The notes under the pieces were generated by a model. The model was not told where the DNA came from and did no database searches. It saw only the letters and a program-made list of their open reading frames with translations. The translations under genes and the position numbers were made by a program. A stretch of DNA of 64,000 nucleotides, taken from positions 62,001 through 126,000 of the forward strand of contig CANLRB010000002.1 in NCBI GenBank assembly GCA_947493455.1, in the 5' to 3' direction. Below are positions 37,993 to 47,314 of this stretch, in pieces. This stretch comes from an uncultured Pseudoalteromonas sp. GTDB taxonomy: Bacteria; Pseudomonadota; Gammaproteobacteria; Enterobacterales; Alteromonadaceae. The first letter of the stretch is position 1. The number at the start of each line of letters is the position of its first letter.

Positions 37993-38556
37993 ATGTCAGA
38001 TAAAGTTTATATCACCGCGCAACAATTATTGGTTGATTCATTTAAAGTTGCAGCACAAGTTTACGACGATGGATTCCGTCCTGATTACATCGTAGGCATT
38101 TGGCGTGGTGGTGCTCCAATTGGCATAGCGGTGCAAGAGTTTTACGATTTTAAAGGGGTTGAGACGGATCATATTGCGGTGCGTACGTCGTCGTACTATG
38201 GCATTGGCCAACAATCAAAAGAAATTAAAGTGCATGGTCTTCATTATATTATTGAAAATGCCAATGCCGATGACTCGTTGCTAATTGTTGATGATGTCTT
38301 TGATTCAGGCCGCAGTATTTATGCGCTAAAAGAGAAGTTAGCAGAATTAATGCGTCTAAACTTGCCAAAAGATATTCGTGTCGCCTGTCCTTACTACAAG
38401 CCAAAAAATAAAAAAGTACCTATGACCCCTGATTACTTTATTCATGAATCTGATGAGTGGCTTGTTTTTCCCCATGAGTTGTCGGGGTTAACACCAGAAG
38501 AAATCGCCAATGGTAAATCTGACTTAAGCGAAATAAAAGATCTTTTGATTGACTAA
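37993..38556 (+). CDS. Phosphoribosyltransferase, hypoxanthine/xanthine type
   Basis: A 187-residue type I PRTase-fold protein. The PRPP-binding motif is LLIVDDVFDSGRS near residue 94, and an IVGIWRGGAPIG loop lies near residue 33. The general sequence resembles the COG2236 group annotated as hypoxanthine or xanthine phosphoribosyltransferase, so purine salvage is likely, but the base specificity cannot be read from sequence. AGGAGCTCGCAC precedes the ATG. Single-gene unit with its own terminator. Confidence 0.85.
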   Translation: MSDKVYITAQQLLVDSFKVAAQVYDDGFRPDYIVGIWRGGAPIGIAVQEFYDFKGVETDHIAVRTSSYYGIGQQSKEIKVHGLHYIIENANADDSLLIVDDVFDSGRSIYALKEKLAELMRLNLPKDIRVACPYYKPKNKKVPMTPDYFIHESDEWLVFPHELSGLTPEEIANGKSDLSEIKDLLID

Positions 38557-38570
38557 TTGAGACACAAAAA

Positions 38571-38596
38571 AGCGCGTTTATTAACGCGCTTTTTGT
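38571..38596. terminator. Bidirectional terminator after the phosphoribosyltransferase gene
   Basis: The stem AGCGCGTT/AACGCGCT (38571-38578 with 38583-38590) is flanked by AAAAA on the left and TTTTTGTT on the right, serving both converging genes. Confidence 0.88.
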
Positions 38597-38619
38597 TATT
38601 CCATTATATAGTTCGATGC

Positions 38620-39276
38620 CTATCGACTGGCAAAACCTTCGATAAAATCTTCCAGTTTATCTTCATCAAGTGGCTTTAAACCTTGTTCGGTGCGTTGCAC
38701 CAGCCCTTGTTCGACTAAATCACTGACGACACGGCGATAGGCGCGCTCTGTCGTTGCGAAGCGCTCTGCTTCTGCACTGACCGTAGGGTAGGGGCGCAGC
38801 ATAGTGACTGTTTCGTCTTGAAAACGGGCTAAACAGTCTTTAGCAATATTAAAGCTCAGTGGTAGCAGCAGTTTGTTAAGGTTTATTTGCTGATTTTCTA
38901 TAAATTTTTCAGCAATACTTTTTGCTGTATGTAACGCTAGTTCCGGTTGCTTTTGAAGCATTTCACGCCAGTACTTAAGCTCAACCAAGTTATAGACTAA
39001 ATCGCACTGTGCGGTGACAGAGTAAATACAGGGACGATCGTTTAGGGCTTCAACTTCGCCCAGCAAGGTATTGCTGCAATCAAGTTGGCCGAGCAGCAGA
39101 CGCCGACCATTACCAACATCATAACTAAATGACACTGTGCCTGAGCGAACTACAATTAACTTACTAAGCGGTTCACCTTGTTCGAATAGAATACGCCCTT
39201 TTTTAAGCGTGTAACTATTACCTGCGTATGATAGTAGCTGATCTACTAAAGATTTTGAAAAGTGATAGTCAAACAT
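38620..39276 (-). CDS. Crp/Fnr family regulator, YeiL-like
   Basis: A 218-residue regulator. The cyclic-nucleotide-binding-type jelly roll is in about residues 10-125 (ILFEQGEPLSKLIVVRSG, LLLGQLDCSNTLLGEVEAL) and the winged helix in about 150-210. The scattered cysteines do not form an Fnr iron-sulfur pattern. The arrangement is closest to the YeiL group. Start ATG at 39276 is preferred over an in-frame start at 39333, because the latter would place a 12-bp palindrome in the coding region and add 19 unrelated residues. Effector and targets unknown. Confidence 0.75.
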   Translation of the reverse strand: MFDYHFSKSLVDQLLSYAGNSYTLKKGRILFEQGEPLSKLIVVRSGTVSFSYDVGNGRRLLLGQLDCSNTLLGEVEALNDRPCIYSVTAQCDLVYNLVELKYWREMLQKQPELALHTAKSIAEKFIENQQINLNKLLLPLSFNIAKDCLARFQDETVTMLRPYPTVSAEAERFATTERAYRRVVSDLVEQGLVQRTEQGLKPLDEDKLEDFIEGFASR

Positions 39277-39303
39277 GCTGAACTCGCTTTTTGTGTGCGC
39301 ATT

Positions 39304-39315
39304 GGACAATTGTCC
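39304..39315. promoter_or_regulatory. 12-bp perfect palindrome upstream of the Crp/Fnr-type gene
   Basis: GGACAATTGTCC lies 28-39 bp upstream of the preferred start codon of the minus-strand regulator and 156 bp before the divergent small membrane gene. It may be an autoregulatory operator. It does not match the Crp or Fnr consensus closely. Confidence 0.4.
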
Positions 39316-39471
39316 TTTTTGAAATACTCGCACCTGATTAATATGAGGTTAATTTACACCAATCCACGACTAATTTAAAACCTTGTCCCGTACGCAATAG
39401 AATTACTTTGTCGTTTTATCGTGATCACCAAGAATTGGTGGATTGGTTTTTTTATTATAGAGGTATTAGTT

Positions 39472-39705
39472 ATGCAATGGGAATATTTAGGGTATTTTGC
39501 GTCAGTATTACTGGTGGCCTCGTTAATGATGGAAAATGTTGTCCGTTTGCGTTGGCTCAATCTCGCAGGTTGTGTTGCGTTTACGCTGTATGGGTTAGCG
39601 ATAGAGGCATGGCCTGTGGCATTTACTAACGGTTTACTTTCTTTGGTTAACATTTATCATCTGATTAAATTGCAGCGCAAGCAAAAAACAAGCGCCGCGG
39701 AGTAA
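39472..39705 (+). CDS. Small three-helix membrane protein, SemiSWEET/YgjV-like
   Basis: A 77-residue hydrophobic protein with three predicted membrane helices (about residues 5-22, 28-45 and 48-66) and a charged tail. The layout (GYFASVLLVASLMMENVVRL, RWLNLAGCVAFTLYG, WPVAFTNGLLSLVNIY) resembles single three-helix bundles such as SemiSWEET sugar transporters and YgjV-type proteins. Transport function is only a suggestion. Start at ATG 39472 with TAGAGG before it, not the earlier in-frame start at 39421. Confidence 0.65.
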   Translation: MQWEYLGYFASVLLVASLMMENVVRLRWLNLAGCVAFTLYGLAIEAWPVAFTNGLLSLVNIYHLIKLQRKQKTSAAE

Positions 39706-39706
39706 T

Positions 39707-41359
39707 TTAGTTTGTAGGGCGTGTATACTTTTGCTCGCCTGCAAGCCAGGTCTGGTTCACTTTAATGGTGTGAATTTGTTCAACTGGCACGGTAAAGTAA
39801 TTTTTATCGATTAAAATAAAGTCGGCCCATTTTCCTTTTTCTAAACTGCCTATTTTAAACTCTTGGTGTGCAGCATAGGCGGCATCGAGTGTAAAAGCGC
39901 GTAACGCTTGTTCGCGAGTAAGTACTTCCTCGGCGCGCCATCCTTTTTCTGGTAACCCTTTTTTATCTTGGCGTGAAATCGCTGCGTACAGCCCATCAAA
40001 TGCATTAGCTAATTCGACAGGAAAATCAGAGCCCGCTGCTACTTTAGAGCCCTGTTTTAAGAAGGTTTGCCATGCATAGGCTCCGGTTAAACGTTTCTCA
40101 CCTAGACGTAACTCAGCCATATGCATATCCGATGTGGCATGCACAGGTTGCATTGAAGGAATGATCTTAAGCTCTTTAAAGCGGGGGATATCGCTTGGTT
40201 CGACAATTTGAGCGTGCTCTATTCGGTTTCTGAGCAATTTGCCGCCAGTTGTTTTATAAACATCTTGGTAGGTATCAAGTACGATACGGTTGGCTCTATC
40301 GCCAATGGCATGCGTATTAACTGAAAAACCGTATTTAAATGCTTGTTGGAAAATTTGTTTCAAGGCATCGTTTGTTTCAAGCATAAGGCCCCTATGTTGC
40401 TCGCGGTCCTCATAGTCTTTGATAAGCGCAGCACCGCGACTGCCGAGTGCGCCGTCGGCATAAACTTTAATGCTGCGAATCGACAAGTAATCGTGTTTAT
40501 CTTGCACTTTACCAGCGCGGTACATTTGTTCTAGCTTTTCATCCGTTGATGACAACATGCCGTAGATACGTATTGGTAATTTATTTTGCGACGCTTTTTC
40601 ACGATAAAGTTGATAAGTGTCGTAGTTGATACCGGCATCATGTACCGAGGTAATACCTAAGCTTAGTAAATGCTCGCCTGCTTTTTCGAGTTGTCGAGCA
40701 AGTTGTGCTTTATCTGTCGCAGGCATATGTTGGTAAATCAGGTTTTCCGCCTTATCGACAAAAATGCCGCTCGGTTGCCCGTTATGGCGTACTATTTCGC
40801 CACCTTCTGGCGCCTTGGTTTCACTTGTAATACCTGCAAGTTCCATCGCTTTGCTGTTAACCCAGACTGCATGGCCATCAACACGGGTTAGAACGACAGG
40901 GCGGTCGCTGACATACTTGTCGAGATCCTGGGCTGTTGGAAATGTTTTGTTAGGCCACAACTCTTGGTTCCAGCCACGACCAATAATCCATCCTTTGGTA
41001 TTTTTTGCATATTCGCTAAGCGCTTGGCCAATGCTTGCGCGAGAGTGAGCGTTACGCAAATCAAGTTGTGAGAGGTTTTTACCAAGCCCTAGAATATGCC
41101 CATGTGCGTCGATAAGCCCGGGTAACAGGGTATTGCCCTCACCATTGGTTTTAGTTGCGTTTGGATAACGCGTTAGTAGGTTTGCATCACCATAGCTGAC
41201 AACTTTACCGTCTTTAACAATGAGGGTTTGAAATTGTTCAAGCTTATTATCTTGGGTTAGCGTATACCCTTGAACATTGTGAATTGCGTGATATTGAGCC
41301 AGTGCTTGAAAACTGGTTGCAGCACAAAGTAGTGTGGCCGCTAGTATTTTTTTTGACAT
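39707..41359 (-). CDS. Secreted amidohydrolase of the YtcJ/amidohydrolase 3 family
   Basis: A 550-residue protein with a signal peptide (residues 1-21, cut after ALA). The metal-dependent hydrolase barrel shows the metal-binding LIDAHGHILG near residue 83, the lysine-region segment SIRSIKVYADGALGSRGA, NTHAIGDRAN and GSDFPVE near residue 440. This set is typical of exported amidohydrolase 3 proteins. Substrate unknown; N-substituted amides or related cyclic compounds are plausible. It converges on the small membrane gene with a one-base gap. Confidence 0.88.
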   Translation of the reverse strand: MSKKILAATLLCAATSFQALAQYHAIHNVQGYTLTQDNKLEQFQTLIVKDGKVVSYGDANLLTRYPNATKTNGEGNTLLPGLIDAHGHILGLGKNLSQLDLRNAHSRASIGQALSEYAKNTKGWIIGRGWNQELWPNKTFPTAQDLDKYVSDRPVVLTRVDGHAVWVNSKAMELAGITSETKAPEGGEIVRHNGQPSGIFVDKAENLIYQHMPATDKAQLARQLEKAGEHLLSLGITSVHDAGINYDTYQLYREKASQNKLPIRIYGMLSSTDEKLEQMYRAGKVQDKHDYLSIRSIKVYADGALGSRGAALIKDYEDREQHRGLMLETNDALKQIFQQAFKYGFSVNTHAIGDRANRIVLDTYQDVYKTTGGKLLRNRIEHAQIVEPSDIPRFKELKIIPSMQPVHATSDMHMAELRLGEKRLTGAYAWQTFLKQGSKVAAGSDFPVELANAFDGLYAAISRQDKKGLPEKGWRAEEVLTREQALRAFTLDAAYAAHQEFKIGSLEKGKWADFILIDKNYFTVPVEQIHTIKVNQTWLAGEQKYTRPTN

Positions 41360-41413
41360 AGATTAATAACTTATAATGTAGCGTTATTAAGACCATATCA
41401 GGTTTATTGCCAT

Positions 41414-41719
41414 TTAATCAATTTTAGAAAAATGTTGTTTAGCGTGAATTATCTGTTCGTTTAATTGGTTAATATGGGTCGCAAGTTCAGATTCTTTGGG
41501 ATCGGATGTCGTCCATAGAATCGCCGGCAAATTAAGCTTCTTCGCCAGATGAAGCGCTTTTTGAATAATATAATCGATAGACTCGTCACATTGGGTAACG
41601 CCTTTACTGACGAGGTCATAACAATTGATACAAATTGCTTGCCAGCGTTCACGGTCAACAATAACCGCGCGCTCTAGTGAGGCGATTTGAAACTGGCATA
41701 AGTTCGATTCAATATTCAT
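41414..41719 (-). CDS. Conserved-looking small protein of unknown function
   Basis: A 101-residue soluble protein with GGAGTTGTT before the ATG. It is mainly helical, with CINCYDLV near residue 31 and LPAILWTTSDPKE near residue 70. No signal peptide, membrane helix or known motif is visible. It may form a unit with the amidohydrolase 54 bp downstream, but no functional link is evident. Confidence 0.55.
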   Translation of the reverse strand: MNIESNLCQFQIASLERAVIVDRERWQAICINCYDLVSKGVTQCDESIDYIIQKALHLAKKLNLPAILWTTSDPKESELATHINQLNEQIIHAKQHFSKID

Positions 41720-41892
41720 AACAACTCCAATGACATAAAACTCGGTAAAACAAACAAGGTATTAGGGGGGAGCGAATAACTTGTAAATTAGTTATCGGCA
41801 GTTTTCAGAAAGGTTTAGCTATTTTTACTATTTTTATTTTATATTCTTAAATCAATGTAGTTATAAAGTATTGTTTTTTTGTACTGGGTACT

Positions 41893-41925
41893 AAAAAGCC
41901 CTTCTCCAAATAGAGAAGGGCTTAA
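41893..41925 (-). terminator. Rho-independent terminator of the collagenase gene
   Basis: A perfect 11-bp stem (41896-41906 AAGCCCTTCTC with 41913-41923 GAGAAGGGCTT) is followed on the minus strand by TTTTTAG. Confidence 0.9.
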
Positions 41926-41943
41926 ACTTGATATTAAGTTAGA

Positions 41944-44772
41944 TTAACGACAGCCTGGCGAATCAAAATCAACCACAATTGACGCACCTTGTGCACTGCC
42001 TGATACTTTGAGGTATCCCCAGTACTGGCTTTGGTTTGTGATGTAGATACACTCACCGTTACCCACATTGTACGAAGCACCGTGATGATTAGAACCATTT
42101 GGCCAACCATAATTGCTGTATTCAATGTTGATATCACCTGAACCATTACCTGTAGTAATTGCAACGCTTGAGTAACCGTCTACTTCTTCGATTGTTAACC
42201 AGATAGGATCTTGGTCAGCTAAACAGCGTACTACGCCATCTTCTAATGTGCCTGACGAGATAGGACCGCTAACCGCACATGCATTTGGTACATTGCTACC
42301 GCCACCACCAGACGATTTAGTGTAGTTTGCCGTTAAGTTAGTGCTAAATGATGAATAACCGCGAACCATAACATGGTAAGTACCAGCTTGAACGTTTGCG
42401 ATATTACAGGTCTCATTATTGCCACCTAAATATGGACGACAATCATAGCTTGATTGTGTTGGTGCAGAACCAAATTTAACATAAAGGTCTGCATCACCTG
42501 AACCACCGTTTAAGCTGAAGCTTAGGTCGCTAGCGTTTGCAGGTACGTCAATTGTAAAGAATTGCTCTTCACCTTGTGCACCGCTAATTGCTTGCGCAAC
42601 ACCGTTCTTCAAGCTGCCGCCTGGCGTTGGATCTGGGTTAGTTTGACCGCTAGAAACAGACGCAGTTGTAGAAGTATTGCTGCTCATGCCTTGTGTGTCT
42701 GTTACTGTTAGTGTAACTGCATAGTCACCAGCAGACGCATAGCTATGAGTTGGGTTAGCTTGTGTACTTGTTGTACCGTCGCCGAAATCCCAATCGAAGC
42801 GAGATATACTTGTTTCGTTGTCGTATGAGCCGTTGCTAGAGAAGTTAATTAGCTCGTCAACATTTGCAGCATATGGACCATTAATATTTGGAACTGGTGC
42901 TGTGTTGCTCGGTGGTGGTGGGTTTGTGCCGCCGCCATTTGCTAGATCTTGAGTCCACTGTGTAAACTCATTGCCATAGTTATTTGCCCACGTAGTAATG
43001 CGAGACTTATAACCTGCCCAATCGCCACTGCGTGTTGATGCCAACATTTGGTTTACTTCATTGCGGTGACGCTCAAACATAAAGCGAACAGCCAAGTAAC
43101 CCCAGCGGTAAATTCGGTCTTGGTCAAAACCTGCATACGTTGTTTCGAAAATTGTACCTAGTGTGTATGTAGAACCATCTAGGATAGTATCAATAGCAGC
43201 TTGGTTGTTGTTTTCGTTCGCAATGTATTCAGCAACACCTTCACTCCACCAAACGATTGCTTCAGTCGGAGCGTTGAAGTCACCATAGAGATCAAAACGA
43301 CCATCAAGGTAGTGAACATATTCGTGTTCAAGGTTCCACACAAAGTGATCTGGGTTTGCGTAACTTGCTTCATAAGCGACAAAGTTAGGAATATTACCCG
43401 GTGTTGCTGGGTTGCCTTCAAGGTACATACCGCCATTGTTGGTATCGATACCAAAGATAGCGCCACCGTACTTACCATAGTCGGTATCAGAATCGAAAAT
43501 GTTTACTTGTAGCTGCGAGTTATTGTCGTTTGCTACAGGCGTATTGTTAGTTTGTAGTGTGCTATGGAAGAGTGTTTCTTCATAACCCATTTTGCTACAT
43601 GCTGCCGCGTGCTGTGCTGCAGTCATGTTTTGCGAGCGAATCTTAATCGTACTACTACAGGTATATGTTTGTGATAGTACTTGGCTTTCAAGCTGTTCAC
43701 CGTAACCGCAAATGCCATAGTCGGCACAGTTTCCGTAGTAGCTCGCGGTATCAGCTGCACCTAACCATACCGCATCGCCATAGCCATACATTTGGTAAGC
43801 AGAAAAAATTTCGTTTAATGCAGTATCAACACTCGATTGAATTGGCGTGCCTGCGTACTGTTTTAAACGACCTAGTTCACGCGCGGCGTTACTGATCATA
43901 AACTCTGCATCAGAGTTTATCATGTAGGTGCTGTTAGTAAATTTACGAAGGCCAGCGACAAGATCTGATGAATTGCCAATTTTATTTTTAAATTCTGTAT
44001 TCCATTGACCACGGAATAAAATAGTAAAGATACCGTTTACTGCGCTGCGCATATTCCACTTTGACGCGTAGCTGCTATTCCAACGGTTTAACCACTCAAC
44101 AACAACAGGTAAATAGATATCTTGTTGCTCGGAGCTATCCATTGTGATTAGGACTTCAGATAATGTTTTGCCGTGTGCGTCATTGTCATCGTAGAAGTGA
44201 ACGTTGTTAACAAATGCATCGATTGCATTTTTAACTGCAGGTTTTACCCAAGAAGCAAACGTCACTTGATCATTGTAAAACTCAACGTAATAGCCAGCAC
44301 GTAGGTACAAAAATAGCGCTTCAATATCTGGGTCGCCGCCACCTTGGTAGTTTTGTGCAAGGTTGCGTACGTGATTAGCAACTTGGTACATATTGTTTGA
44401 ATCATAAGCGGTCGCTTGAATATTGCTTGACGCGCCAAATAATTCGTTAACACATGTTGCACCTTGTGTTTTGATTTCATTAATCAAGGTATTTGTGTTG
44501 GTTGTCGCAAATGCGTTTACGTCACATGGTACAGCCATAACATCAACAGAGCTGGCAAGTGATAGTGTTTTTGCTAAGTCGACAACTTTCGCTTTTTTGA
44601 TATCTTTTCGATAAAGCGTTTCTGCAGTAGGCGCATTATCTTCAGCGTGGTTTTCAACACCGTGATCATGCACGTTTTTATTTTGGATTTGCGAGATTGG
44701 GGCACTGGCCGCATAGCTAGTTGTGCCGTAGCACACACCAGCGAGAAGCACAGCGAGTTTAGTTAGTTTCAT
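41944..44772 (-). CDS. Secreted microbial collagenase (peptidase family M9)
   Basis: A 942-residue secreted zinc protease. In order: signal peptide (1-22), M9 N-terminal activator region, and the catalytic domain with HEYVH near residue 480 and WWSEGVAEYI about 25-30 residues later carrying the third zinc ligand. Then come a PKD domain (about 620-707, WDFGDGTTST), a PPC domain (about 724-817, DADLYVKFG) and a C-terminal domain (about 827-942) with a possible binding role. This is the Vibrio/Pseudoalteromonas type that degrades animal collagen. The ATG at 44772 (MKLTKLAVLL) gives a normal signal peptide; an earlier in-frame start at 44844 does not. Confidence 0.93.
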   Translation of the reverse strand: MKLTKLAVLLAGVCYGTTSYAASAPISQIQNKNVHDHGVENHAEDNAPTAETLYRKDIKKAKVVDLAKTLSLASSVDVMAVPCDVNAFATTNTNTLINEIKTQGATCVNELFGASSNIQATAYDSNNMYQVANHVRNLAQNYQGGGDPDIEALFLYLRAGYYVEFYNDQVTFASWVKPAVKNAIDAFVNNVHFYDDNDAHGKTLSEVLITMDSSEQQDIYLPVVVEWLNRWNSSYASKWNMRSAVNGIFTILFRGQWNTEFKNKIGNSSDLVAGLRKFTNSTYMINSDAEFMISNAARELGRLKQYAGTPIQSSVDTALNEIFSAYQMYGYGDAVWLGAADTASYYGNCADYGICGYGEQLESQVLSQTYTCSSTIKIRSQNMTAAQHAAACSKMGYEETLFHSTLQTNNTPVANDNNSQLQVNIFDSDTDYGKYGGAIFGIDTNNGGMYLEGNPATPGNIPNFVAYEASYANPDHFVWNLEHEYVHYLDGRFDLYGDFNAPTEAIVWWSEGVAEYIANENNNQAAIDTILDGSTYTLGTIFETTYAGFDQDRIYRWGYLAVRFMFERHRNEVNQMLASTRSGDWAGYKSRITTWANNYGNEFTQWTQDLANGGGTNPPPPSNTAPVPNINGPYAANVDELINFSSNGSYDNETSISRFDWDFGDGTTSTQANPTHSYASAGDYAVTLTVTDTQGMSSNTSTTASVSSGQTNPDPTPGGSLKNGVAQAISGAQGEEQFFTIDVPANASDLSFSLNGGSGDADLYVKFGSAPTQSSYDCRPYLGGNNETCNIANVQAGTYHVMVRGYSSFSTNLTANYTKSSGGGGSNVPNACAVSGPISSGTLEDGVVRCLADQDPIWLTIEEVDGYSSVAITTGNGSGDINIEYSNYGWPNGSNHHGASYNVGNGECIYITNQSQYWGYLKVSGSAQGASIVVDFDSPGCR

Positions 44773-45193
44773 TTTTGTTTTCTTCTGTTGTTTTAAGTCA
44801 AAAGTATGCTTTTTACACTTGGGGGATGTAAAAAACAGGAACATTTGTAACAGTATTTTTTAGTGAATTCAATATAAAATATACAATATATTAACTTATG
44901 GATCTAAATTAGGAACCTTTCTGAGTGGTGTTTAGTGGGTAAAAATTAACAAGCCTAAATTAGCAATAATGTGCATAATGTTATTATATGGAAAGCGAAT
45001 TTTGGTGTGTGTAAGTTTTTATTTTTATAAGTTTTAATGTTTTTTTGTGCAGACTTAAAATAGTTTTTAGAGCTTTTTTAGTTCTATTTTTTGGCAAATA
45101 AAGCCCTTAGAATGTAAACTAATTATTTACATTTATTGAATATTCAGTCTGAATTTTTTTCGTTATTATTTTGTTTTTTTACATAAAAAATTT
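44773..45193. other. 420-bp AT-rich gap upstream of the collagenase gene
   Basis: No open frame or RNA gene is recognised. It must hold the collagenase promoter and the end of the histidine kinase transcript. Several TATATT-like segments occur near 44870-44895, but none has a convincing -35 partner. No clear hairpin terminator is seen after the kinase gene. Confidence 0.5.
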
Positions 45194-47314
45194 TTAACAC
45201 AGTGGCAAAGATATTTTGACGGTGACACCGTTATTTTCATTCTTTGCGTTGATGTTGCCGTTATGGAAACCGCAAATGAGTCTCGCGATATAGAGCCCAA
45301 GTCCAAGGTGAGGTTGTTGCTGTTGTGCTTGGGAGCGCACCGAGACCATAGAATCAAAAATATGTTCGGCAAGTTCATCGGGCAGTTGTGGCCCCGAATT
45401 ATGAATTGATAAATGAACCCATTTATTCTTCTCTGTTAGATTAACAATGATGTCTGTATTAGGTTTACTAAACTCAACTGCATTGCTGATTACTTTATCA
45501 AGTAACTGGGCGATAAACTCGGGTACGCCAAGTACAAACAAAGCTTGCTCGTTAAGATTTAATTTAAAATGTGTGTCTGGATACGCTAATTGATGTCCCT
45601 GTAAGCAACCTTGAATCACTTGGCTCACATTAAATCTTTCACTTTCTGCGTTTTCAATGGCATGTTCAAGGCGGGTTGCTTCGCTCATGGTGGTAATGAT
45701 TTTATTAAGTCGATTAACGCCTTCAGCAGCTCGTGTGACGTATTTTTGGCTGGTGGAATCAAGTTGTTGTAATTCAAGACTTTCAATTGATGAACGCACT
45801 ACAGCAACCGGGGTACGTAACTCATGTGACAAGCGTGATGACATATTTTCTAAGTAGTGTGTGTAGCCACCTAGGCGATTAACAATATTAGCAAAACTGC
45901 GCGATAGGTCTCCGATCTCATCCTTGGCAAAATTATCATCAATATGACCCGTGACTCGGCCTTGATCGTCGATTGCTTTTTCGGCGGCATCTCTCAGTTG
46001 ACGTACACGCGAAGAAATATTTGAGGCAAAGAAAAAGAGGCTCAACGTACCAATTAACATGACGGCTAAAATGATATTGAATAATTTTTCAAATGCTTTA
46101 TTGCGAATGTTGCGAATACCGTTCGTTGTTTCTTCTGCGATGACGGCGCCCATAACGTGATCATCAATCCAAATAGGGTGAGCAGCCGATAGAATGACCG
46201 CTTTTTGATCCGGGGTTAAACGCCAATGTGATTTAGTATGTCCTTGCAACGCACTATTTATATGTTCACCAGTTAGTGCGGTTACGTCATGTGAGTGATC
46301 CTCAAAATCAGGCGAAGGCTTGGTCAGTATGGTGTAGTACAACGGATGGAGGTATTCTTTTTCGAAGGATTGCCAGGCTGACTCTTCGTTTGATACGCTG
46401 GGGATTGTATTACCCCAATCGCCATTGGCATTTTGAATTTTTCCCGATTGCGCTAAAACACGACGATGATTGTCGACAACCCAAATGCGGCTACCCGAGC
46501 GCGCCATACCTTTGATTATTTTCTCGATTTCGGGTGACGGAACAAGGACAGAACCCAGTTGATCTTTTTGTTCTAAATTAGATGTCGCGACCTCTTTTGC
46601 ACCTATTTGGCCATTATCAATATCTATAATGGCAAAGCCTAGCTTGTTGCCGAGTAAATGTAAGGGAAGGCGTAATTCAATATTGTAGCCATTAGCGGTG
46701 GTTTGAAAGTAACCTTGGATAAATGAAACGGGTGTTTTAGTAACTTCATCAAACGCATTCACCCAGCCAGATTGGGTTGTCGCAACAATGTATGTTTTTA
46801 ATTCGCCCTGATTATCGAGTAACGCAATTTTTAAATGGTCGTTATTGGTGATGCTTAAGCTATTTTTGCCGCGTAGTTTTACATCATCATCACGCACTTC
46901 AAATAGGGCGTATAAGTAATTGTTGTATTTCCCGACCATGTGATAAAAGGATAAATCACTGTCTAAATGGTGCTCATTATCAACGGTTAGGTATTCTTTA
47001 TCATAATGCCATAAAAGCGGTTTATAAGGCTGCCATTCAAGTAATTTACCGTCAAGTTGAATAGGGCCGACAATATTGTACGCGTAGAGATCGCGTCCTT
47101 TTTCAACCGTTTCAAGAAAGCTCGCTTGATTATCAAACAGCTTGGGACGTTCGTGTAATGCACTTGCAAGCGCACGTGTTGTTGTAGCTAGACTGCGCTC
47201 TTGCCCAATGCGTAGAAAATTCTCCATTTCGGCAACATATTGATAGCCAAACCAAGGCAGTAGTAGTAAAAAACTCGATAGAAGAATAACTTTGCTACGC
47301 AGTCCAAATCGCAT
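45194..47314 (-). CDS. pdsS: Histidine kinase of the proteobacterial dedicated sortase system
   Basis: A 706-residue sensor. Membrane helix at about 7-25, then a large periplasmic part. Its first section (about 75-230, LDGKLLEWQPY, FEVRDDDVKL) looks like a CBM9/DOMON-type sugar-binding fold. A second membrane helix (about 420-440), HAMP, the H-box LSHELRTPVAVV and an HATPase with LGLGLYIARL follow. The kinase matches the marine sortase-associated family by sequence style and by place. The ATG at 47314 overlaps the regulator stop (TAATG), so the two are translationally coupled. An earlier in-frame start lies inside the regulator gene and is rejected. Confidence 0.88.
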   Translation of the reverse strand: MRFGLRSKVILLSSFLLLLPWFGYQYVAEMENFLRIGQERSLATTTRALASALHERPKLFDNQASFLETVEKGRDLYAYNIVGPIQLDGKLLEWQPYKPLLWHYDKEYLTVDNEHHLDSDLSFYHMVGKYNNYLYALFEVRDDDVKLRGKNSLSITNNDHLKIALLDNQGELKTYIVATTQSGWVNAFDEVTKTPVSFIQGYFQTTANGYNIELRLPLHLLGNKLGFAIIDIDNGQIGAKEVATSNLEQKDQLGSVLVPSPEIEKIIKGMARSGSRIWVVDNHRRVLAQSGKIQNANGDWGNTIPSVSNEESAWQSFEKEYLHPLYYTILTKPSPDFEDHSHDVTALTGEHINSALQGHTKSHWRLTPDQKAVILSAAHPIWIDDHVMGAVIAEETTNGIRNIRNKAFEKLFNIILAVMLIGTLSLFFFASNISSRVRQLRDAAEKAIDDQGRVTGHIDDNFAKDEIGDLSRSFANIVNRLGGYTHYLENMSSRLSHELRTPVAVVRSSIESLELQQLDSTSQKYVTRAAEGVNRLNKIITTMSEATRLEHAIENAESERFNVSQVIQGCLQGHQLAYPDTHFKLNLNEQALFVLGVPEFIAQLLDKVISNAVEFSKPNTDIIVNLTEKNKWVHLSIHNSGPQLPDELAEHIFDSMVSVRSQAQQQQPHLGLGLYIARLICGFHNGNINAKNENNGVTVKISLPLC

